Shown in pieces: positions 55,517 to 64,000 of a stretch of DNA of 64,000 nucleotides. Within the stretch, counting starts at the first letter, position 1, and every line of letters starts with the position of its first letter. The notes below the pieces were generated by a model. That model did not search any database, was not told the DNA's origin, and saw nothing but the letters and a program-made list of their open reading frames with translations. This DNA is from Malurus cyaneus samueli (Eukaryota > Chordata > Aves > Passeriformes > Maluridae): contig CM019218.1 in the NCBI GenBank assembly GCA_009741485.1, forward strand, positions 29,968,898 through 30,032,897. Reading direction: 5' to 3'. Made by a program: the position numbers and the translations under genes.

Positions 55517-58500
55517 TTGATAAAAGATGTCAATTTTGAAAAAAGCAATCAATGAAGAATCAGTTTTTCATTTAGTTATGGGTTCATTTATTTTTCCGCT
55601 CATATACATCTAATTTCAGAAAATAAAAATGTAGTTCTCTAGATCTGAAACTGTATTCAGAAAAGTGATATTGTGTTGTGTTTATTTTCTTTGTGATTTT
55701 GTGTCTTGAATTAATATTGAGCTTCTGAAAACTATCTTTCAGGAGCACAGTTTCTCCCCAAGGAAAGTGAAATGTAAAATTCGGGAATACTAATTGCCTA
55801 ATTAATAACTAACCTGATTTAGTTACTCTGCTGAACATATTCCGTAGCATTCATCCTCATAAATAAAGCTGCTGAATGTTATGGTGTACAAATACCCAGT
55901 ACAGTCCTAATTTTATTCTTGATTAAGTCAAGGTGTGCTGTAGTCTGTCAAATCTATATTTTCTCCTAACGTAAGGGAGAGGATTATTAAAATTATCTTT
56001 CAAAACATGACTTACATGCTGGTAAGTGTGTTGCTTAGTGTCTGTATAGATGATTTAACCTCTTTCATATTTAAAAACAAATGGACAGTTCTAAAGTGTT
56101 TTACAGAAGTGTCATAAACCAAAGGCATCTGAAGCGTATTTCCCACATGCCATCATCGATATCTGATATGAAGCCCCCAATTAACCTTTTATTCCAACTA
56201 AATGCATTTACCTGAACGTAGCTCTGTGGGCACATAAGGTTAAGTTTTAGACAACGTGATTATGATTATTCTTCTGAAACTTAAGAAGAGGCAGAAGTTT
56301 AATTGCTAATAAAATTATAATGCAGAAGCAATCTACACTTTATGAGCTTAGGCCTGAGAACAGCACATTTACTGTGGTGATTGTTTTGATAGGATTGACT
56401 TTTCGTATCATGCCGAAGTGCTACCAGAGCAATATTTACAGCATCCATCATCTCCTAGAACTAGATCTGACTTATTGCTGTGCCCTTGAGAATTCAAAAA
56501 GTTCTTCATAATCAAAAATTATACCAGTTTCACCACCTAAGCTTAGCAAATACCTTCATTTGAAAAGTGAGTTTAATGTCATTCTCCATTTTGTGTTAAA
56601 AAGATATGGGCATCACAAGAGGCAGTTTGATAGCATTAAAATAATGCAGAACATCTTTCTGAATTACAATTAAGCAAAATAAGGTCAAACTGTAGTTTTA
56701 GAATAATTTCTTAAATAAAAGAGAGTATAGATGTACTTCAGATTGTTCTCTGACTTGCTTCATTTAAAATGCCTAAGGCAGCTTCAGCAAATAATTCTTA
56801 TATTTTTCTCCTTGTACTGAAACTCATTGCCATTACTGGCTAGCCATTTATTCCTTTCAAATATTGCATGGCAGTATGCCAAAAACATACTGTTCAACTT
56901 TGCTCTAATTGGTGTCATTTTGCATGCAGACAAGAAGCAAAATGAAGGCACAACATGACTGCTAAATTTAGAAGTATCACTTTTGTATGAGATTTCATGC
57001 ATCTATGAACAAAGGGTGTTTTTACTAGGCCTTTGATAGCTGCCTTTTCTATGCTATAATTTAAATGTCTGTGTCTTTTACTCAGTATAAGTGTACAAGC
57101 TTTTGTGAACTTTCTAATAACTTCTATATTGTGTATCACAGGCACTGACACGCAGGGTTGCACAGGTGAACTAATGGCCACTGCAAAAGTGCTTTTTTAG
57201 TTGCTTTAACTGATTTTAGCTGCATTTTCATTGGAATACTTATTTGAGCAATGCAGCATGAATATTACTTCAGGCTGAAAGTTAATACATATGGATGTGA
57301 GTACAATGATGTTATTGTACAATTAATTGCTAACTAAATCACTTCGTGTTAATACGTAAATCTAATCTTCACTATAATACTACTTCACTGGAGCTGAGTG
57401 TTTTCAAATTGAGTAGGTGCACTTTTTAACAAAACTGTCCCATTTATTGTACAGCACTGGGTCTTCTGCCTTCCCGGTGAATCTAGAACCAGACTGATTT
57501 CCCTGTCTGTAAAATAAGAAGCACACTTTATGCATGTCTCTCTTTTTTGGCATGCCTCAAAGATCATGATCTCTGAAGGAAGTATCCATGCAAATTCTCC
57601 TGGCAGAAATAATCATTCATCCTCTCACTCCATCATACTTTCAGCTGGATATTGCCTTCCTGTGCTATTATGCACCCTAGGAGCAGTGGCCTCTATTATG
57701 AGCTGAGCTGCCCTTCTCCTGCTTAGACATTCTGAAATCCAGACATACTGTCTCAGTAGTTCTGACCCAAGTGTCCCTTCCCCGTACCTCTAATCACACA
57801 TGTAATGAATCTGCTTTCTCTCTCACACTGTATCAAGGGGTAAGTTACATATTTTCCATTCTGTTCCATATCATACTAAAAAAAAAAAGCTTTTGCTGGT
57901 GCCATGAAAGTACCAGCCACTTGACTGAGGGTGAAGTAAATCATATCAGTCTCTACAGGGAGGCTGAGCCAAATTACAGCTCATCAGTCATAGTTGCTAA
58001 GTGAGGAGAAAGAGTATGTTTGAAACAGCTATTAAAATATTTAGAACTATAACAGTGTAAATTTACATAAATAATCCTGACACTTATATGCACTCACCCT
58101 CCATTAAGCAGAAATGCTCTCAGCAATTAGGTGAAGCTGATCTATTGCCAAACTTCTTTGTCCCATTTGTGAAAACTTGTCTGTAGTTACCATTCTCAAT
58201 TCATCACCTCTCACCTTTTTGCACAGGATTCACTTTTGAAATGTCATTTTACATTTTAAAAAAAAATTAATTTAATAAAAATTCAAATAAGGAAAAATAA
58301 AGAAAATACCTATCTGTAAGAGATCTTAAGGGAAAAACTTGTCCTGTAGAAACAAACACTTGTTTTTGTGTCTGATCCTAACTCAGAGCTGTCACCATTG
58401 GGTTTGGATACTTGGCATTCAAATCTACGGCCAGCAATTCCACCATAACCAGGAGCAAAGCCTTGAAAAAATAATTTATCATTACTTTCAGACTCCAGTC

Positions 58501-58622
58501 TTTTTTCCTTTGCGTAGAGTCAAAAATCAAAAGCCTGAGAGATCTGTATGTCCTATACACATACATTTCACCTACCAGAGCACACTGCTAACTTTGTTTC
58601 CCCCTTTCATTCAATGTAATGA

Positions 58623-58775
<153 letters not shown>

Positions 58776-59954
58776 TAGTGTCTGCTGCTTTTTAACCTGT
58801 TAATTCACATGGTTTGAATCCAGCAGGAGTTATTTTGGTTTTGGTTTGATTCTGATCGTTGCTGAGGTAAATGCAACTGTGTGGAAGGAAGGCCATAGAG
58901 CGAAGTTCAGATCTGTTAAGTAGGTGCAGGTGTACATGAGCAAATGTGCATTCACAGTTGCTCCTAGATGTGCTCCTCTGTTGCTAGTGCATTTCTTGGA
59001 AACATTAAAAATTCAGGAGCATACCAGAACATCTGATTCTGAATTACACATTCATCTTCTATTCCTTTGCTGCAGATTTAATGAGGATTTTCTTCTATAC
59101 CTATTACTTTGTTGAATTGTTGCAGATACTGATTGCATCAGATAATTTTCAAAAAAACTTACCAGAATGTTCCCTAAGGAGATGCCTCAAAAGAAGTGAA
59201 TCTTACTTTAAAACTTTTGCAGCTGCCATATATAAATAAAATTAGTTGTATGACTTTATTCATTGCAAGCATTGAAAATGGTTTCCCAAGAGACCTGAAT
59301 TCATACTCTGCTTTGCCACTAGTTGTTGGATAATTTTATCCAGTTGCTTCTCTATGCATCAGCTTTTCCCTTTGTGAAGTAAAAATAATGATGCTCACCT
59401 CATATGTGTATGAAGGAAATTTAAAATATACAGAATTGAATATTATACTAGTAGTGATTTAATTGTGGTAGTGGTTTGAATCATTGTAACACCATGTTGA
59501 AATTTGTACACAATAGTCAACTGTCTTCTAGGGGCATTAAAATACCTTTTTTGCTACTGGCAGCTGAAACCATGGAAAGCACATAGATTGTCTGTAGACC
59601 CAGGCAATGGATGTAATCCAGTAGTTTCCCTATAGATTTGATATAAAAATAATTTCAGGTCTACAAGATGAGTGTGTGTGAGAGACAGGGGGACCAAAAT
59701 GACTAGTAAGAGCAGCAAGAGAGTGCATATGTAGCCAGGGAAATACAGGTAGTGTAACAGTGAGGAAAGTAAAAGGGTGAACTCTTGAGTAGAATGCTGA
59801 GTGACAAGGGCTTGGGATCAAGCCAACACTGTCTTGCAAGCTGATTGCTGCAGGGTAAGGCAAAGCACGAGTACAGTCTCAGTAAACATGCAGAATGATC
59901 ATGAATGCCATCTTCTGTCAGAACCAATACACACACCCCTAATTTTGGTGGTGG

Positions 59955-60410
59955 TTTCAAGTAGAATAGCATTGAGATATTTGAATGTGTCCAGAGAAGG
60001 ACACTAAAGCTGATGAAAGCTGGAAGGAATGTCCCGTGAGGAGTGGCTGAGGACTTTGAGTATGTCTTCTTTGAAGAAAAGGAGGTTGAGAGGTGACCTC
60101 ATGTCTCTCTCCAGCTCCCTGCAGAGGGGAAGGGCATGGGGTGTCCACTGACCTCTGTGTGGGAATGGTTCAAAGCTGTGCTAGGGAAGGTTTAGATGTG
60201 ACATTAGGAAATATTTCTTACCAAGAGGGTAGGCAGACACTGGAACAGACTTCTAAAGAGTGGCTTGATGCCCCAAGCCTGTCTGTGTGTCAAAGGCATT
60301 TGGACAATGCTGTTAATAATTTGCTTTACCTTTTGGTCAGCCCTGAATTGATCAGGCAGTTCTATTCTATTCTATTCTATTCTGGTCTAGTCTAGTCTAG
60401 TCTAGTCTAG
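59955..60410 (+). mobile_element. CR1 LINE 3' end with pentamer tail, sense orientation
   Basis: From about 59955 (CATTGAGATATTTGAATGTG, GTCCAGAGAAGG) the sequence follows the end of the CR1 reverse-transcriptase frame and 3' UTR: AAAAGGAGGTTGAGAGGTGA, GGTTTAGATGTGACATTAGG, GGTCAGCCCTGAATTGATCA. The last UTR segment before the tail is deleted, and the element runs straight into (TTCTA)n. It belongs to a different CR1 subfamily from the fragment at 41.9-42.4 kb, judged by the GGTCAGCCCTGAA motif and the pentamer tail. The left border is approximate. Confidence 0.88.
60359..60410 (+). repeat. Pentanucleotide microsatellite (TTCTA)n to (GTCTA)n
   Basis: About four TTCTA units are followed by about six GTCTA units, without interruption apart from the switch. 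It grew from the CR1 tail, and the second half shows a T-to-G variant unit that has itself been amplified. Confidence 0.92.
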
Positions 60411-61711
60411 TTTTATTTTAATTATTTTTGTGAACCTGTTACCTTAGGGTATGAGAAAAAAAGGCTTTTAGGCAGAGATAATATTGACTACCTTAATGGA
60501 TACTTCTTACCAAAAAATTAAGGATTAGCTTTCAGTGGCATAACGTGTCTGCCCAACCCTTGTCCTTTTCATTTTAGACATGAACGTCATCTATAAACTT
60601 AGACTCCATAATATTATTAGTGGGGGAATAACATCTAATTCAGTAGCATTTTATCAGGTTTAAAATAATTTAGCTATTAGAGATTTCTTTCTCTTCTTTT
60701 ACTGGATCATCCAAGCACATTTGTTTCAGTGAAAGTCTGACAACAGTTTTCAGTAGTATTACATGCATCATTCAAGGATATCTAGTTGACGAATCCTTTT
60801 CTACTTTTTATTTTAGAGTTCACTGTAAAGCTCATAGATTAGTCTGTTTGATAGGCTTTTAAAGTTAATTATGAGTCTTCAAAGATGAGCAAGTACCATA
60901 GTTAATGATCTGCAAAGCTGCAGCCAATGCATGAGTACAAATGTGATAAATCAGTAAAGACTGAATGGGCATCCTTCCTCAAAGCAGTTCTTCTCAGTAC
61001 AAGGTTACCTAGTGTGTATTCAGGGTTCCTGAAGTAAATCAGAGATAAAGGTTGTCAATGATCAGACTTCATCTCTAGGTATTCAACTTTTGACAGCTAC
61101 AGATTTTAAATTAATGATAATACATATTTAAATATGATCATTTAAGCCTAGTTTGTTTGAGCACTCTTGGCAACATGACTGCTATGCTTGGAAAGACAGA
61201 GTTGCTTGTGCTTCATACACGCTTTACACCATGGTAAAGCCTATAATGCCACTAATGCAACTTGCTGAAAGACATTTGAGGCAGGCAGGATCTTAAATGT
61301 CATTAGTAATTGTGCTTTTATTGTCCCTGTAAAAATGCAGATTTGCTAAATTGGAAGTCCTGAAGACTTGTTAAATCAATAGTCTCTGACTCCTAATTTT
61401 CAGTATTGCATAAACACTTCAAATCTTTGCTATTAATGCTATTCCTCCTAGTCTCCATTTACATGAACTCATACTGCCCACAAATTTTCAGTTAAAAATA
61501 CTCAGTTCTCTAGAAGCTGTGATTTTCAAAATAATAAACATATCTCAAAAGGACTTAAAAGGAAAAATGTTTGCAGAACTTCTATAACCTTATCATGCTG
61601 ACACCAAAGAACTGAATGTTAGATCATATTTGCTCTTCTCCTGTAACTGATTTTAAATGCCATCATTTGTTTGGGTTCAGCCTTTACCATTTGTGTTGTC
61701 CCTCTTAACAG

Positions 61712-61767
61712 CTGCTGATGGCCCAGGAGATCGATTCATCATAGGGGAATCCCAGGCTGGTGAGCAG
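61712..61767 (+). CDS. GPHN: Gephyrin E-domain exon AADGPGDRF...GEQ (56 nt)
   Basis: Acceptor CTCTTAACAG and donor GTGAGC enclose 56 nt. It completes Ala with two bases, then reads in frame to a phase-0 end. The peptide is AADGPGDRFIIGESQAGEQ (human about 380-398), at the subdomain junction of the E domain that follows the DGYA motif. In mammals the next exon begins PTQTVMPGQ; that exon is not found before the window ends. Confidence 0.96.
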
Positions 61768-64000
61768 GTGAGCACAATTTATTTTCTCTTTTTTTGATAT
61801 GTTTTTCTTCTGTAAGTTTTTCTTTGTTTTTTTACAAGCCTTGCTAGTGCTTCAGAATTCAATAGTCTTGGATGTGGTGTGAAGTAGGACACAGCTGTAC
61901 TGACCCTCCTGCTATGTGCCTTGGGACATGATTTCAGAAAGTGAGGTGGTACAGTTATGTAAGGAACTAACAAGGATGTCCCAAAATACTTCAGAGCATT
62001 GTGCTGACATGTCTGATAGGAGTGCACACAGTAATGTTCTGCCCTGCTACAATGTTTGAGGACATGAGATTTCTAGTGGCGCAACAATTCATAAGCAGAG
62101 AAAAGCATGATTTAACCCCCTCTTGCTGACAGATTTTTAAAGGATGTCAGCCCAATAACTTTCCATAAGATGCTTCCATTTTTCACACTGATAGCTGCAT
62201 AATGAAATGTAAGAGTTTTGTATGAAGCTTTTAAGGATAGATGATGATCCGGATCCGAACAATCTTGAAGCCTGGTAGCAGCCTGGTTTGAGAATGGTTT
62301 GAGAAGAGTGTTTGTACACCCTAGCAGATACATGGATTGATCTTAAAAGCAAGTTGAGGCATGATCCGTTTGTGACCCACTGTGCTCTATAAACATTCGT
62401 GAATAGACATATTTTGTGACTTGCTCTCAAATTCAAGAGCAAATTTCATGAGATTTCTCTACTAATACTGGAATAATGGGAAAAAAAAACAGCTCTGTTC
62501 AACATTTGTTACTCTGTCAATTTAATCACACCTGCCATCTCTGTTTAGGAGAGTATGAGTTGATCCAAAATGTTTCTCCATGTATTTGAAATCCCTGTAA
62601 TTCTGTGTCTTTTATGTGAAATGATGGAGAAAGGAAAAAGCAACAAGCAAAACAAGGAATTGGTCAGTTTTAATGAGGATTTCATATGTCCATTTTGACT
62701 GCTAAACGAAAATGTCCAAGTAAAATTGACATATCTCAAAAGTTGTGTCATGTTTCAGAAGTATTACCAGTTACAGGATTATTCCATTTTTTTAAAATGG
62801 ACTTGAAGTGCCTCTAAATGCGTAATAGACACTTAATTTGGCTAATCATGATAGATAAGGAGCACTGTGAAAATTATTTTTGCTTTAGGTTCCATCCATC
62901 ATCAGGAATTATACTTTGGTACAATAGACACCTTCTCAGTACTGATATTCATGTGAACTTACAGTGATTACTCTGTTGTACAAAATATGTAAAATTACTT
63001 TAAACTCTAAAAAAAAAGGCCAGCTAATGAATTCAACAATTTTTTAACCTGCCTTGTATTTTTAGCCCTCTTGACTGCATTTTCAAGCATTGGTCCAGAA
63101 TCCAAAAGACTGACAACTATTTTTACAACCCTTTTTATGATCGCTGTAAAATATTAAGAAGCAGCAGAGCAACCCACCTAATTATCACTCCTATCACTAT
63201 CCCCTTGTCTTCAATATCATTTTGCTAGTTAAATATCACAGCACAGTGTTGCTTAAAACCAGTGCTGCTGAAGCTGTTTCTATTGGGGAGTAATTCCCAT
63301 TAGAGGTCTAAAGAGTTTCAGTATTCTAATCAGTTCAGCAGGTTTGTGCAAAAGATAAAAGGGCAAATGGAAGCCTGCTTCCCTCCTATAAAGTTCAAGA
63401 GCTCACAAATGTCTCTCTACAGGGACAGTCTGTCCTCTGAGATTACTGGTAATAGGAAGGCTCCCTGGCAAGGAAGAAAAATTGGGTGGGAGGGAGGCAT
63501 GCAGAGAGAGACTATTTCTGAAAATACCAGTGACAAGTTAGAAAAACAAGGCTGTTGACCTCAGAATAATTGGTCAAAGTTTTTTTCTGGGGCAAACACA
63601 TCTTCAGGTTCATCTCCTTTCCAAGAAATTATTTATAGCCTTGGAAGGCTCCTCAGTCTCATTTCACCCTTCAGTCACTCTCAGCAGCAACATTCTGCTT
63701 TTCATGTTACAGACCAATTAGCAGAATGATTCACAGCAGGGAGTTCAAAATAGATTTAGATTTGGCTCTTCCTGTAGTGGAAAAGGTTATGTAAATGCTA
63801 GTAGAAAGGAAGGTGGAACTTGCAGGGAGGGCCATATAACCAAGTTGGACATATCTGTATCAACTTTTAAATTGTCTATTTTCTGATTTCCATCTCCAGG
63901 TAGTCATGTTTATGTTAACCCTTTTTTAATTGTGTATCAATGAAAGGTTTCATACACTGCCCTGCTTTGGGAAGGTTAGGGCACACTTGAGGTTACTGGT
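61768..64000 (+). other. GPHN: GPHN intron downstream of the GEQ exon (partial)
   Basis: 2.2 kb of AT-rich intron with no recognised transposon, RNA gene or exon. A 70-codon open frame at 63346-63558 has no recognisable similarity. The intron continues past the window edge. Confidence 0.8.

Noticed and set aside
63410..63448. TCTCTCTACAG then GGTAATAG as a possible extra exon
   Set aside because: Splice-like borders occur by chance; the enclosed peptide does not match the expected gephyrin continuation PTQTVMPGQ.

Overview
This window is a stretch of vertebrate nuclear DNA, almost certainly from a bird. It is AT-rich and intron-dominated. It carries several CR1-type LINE fragments, including ones with the typical avian 3' tails, and one LTR of a type I associate with avian endogenous retroviruses. 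I see no prokaryotic-style genes, operons, CRISPR arrays or RNA genes.

The whole window lies inside one gene on the + strand, gephyrin (GPHN). Gephyrin scaffolds inhibitory synapses (glycine and GABA-A receptors) and also catalyses the last steps of molybdenum cofactor synthesis. Eight exons can be placed with consensus splice sites and continuous reading frame. Their peptides match the central linker (C domain) and the start of the E (MoeA-like) domain. In order: a C3-like cassette (695-802, 108 nt); the linker exon starting IPDS (6671-6805, 135 nt); two linker cassettes, starting QIRRP (26829-26885, 57 nt) and ARLPS (34780-34821, 42 nt); the VQSRC exon (49797-49839, 43 nt); the exon with the receptor-binding start of the E domain (53113-53250, 138 nt); the PPFPAS/DGYA exon (58654-58746, 93 nt); and the AADGPGDRF exon (61712-61767, 56 nt). 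The G domain, the exon before C3 and everything after residue ~398 (human numbering) lie outside.

The rest is intron. It holds a 1.7 kb antisense CR1 (4244-5950), a sense CR1 3' end (41852-42391), a 50 bp CR1 stub (45055-45105), a CR1 3' end with a pentamer tail (59955-60410), a solo antisense LTR (15053-15625), several short tandem duplications and microsatellites, and a 50 bp strictly alternating purine-pyrimidine tract.

The most interesting signal is not a new gene but an apparent splicing code around the optional linker exons. YCAY (Nova-type) clusters sit directly upstream of the C3-like exon, but downstream of the two other cassettes. The QIRRP cassette also has a G-quadruplex-like G-run block downstream, and the ARLPS cassette has a TGCATG (RBFOX-type) site downstream and a UGC next to its acceptor. 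The two linker exons taken as constitutive (IPDS, VQSRC) lack such clusters. This fits known position-dependent rules, but it is inference from motifs.
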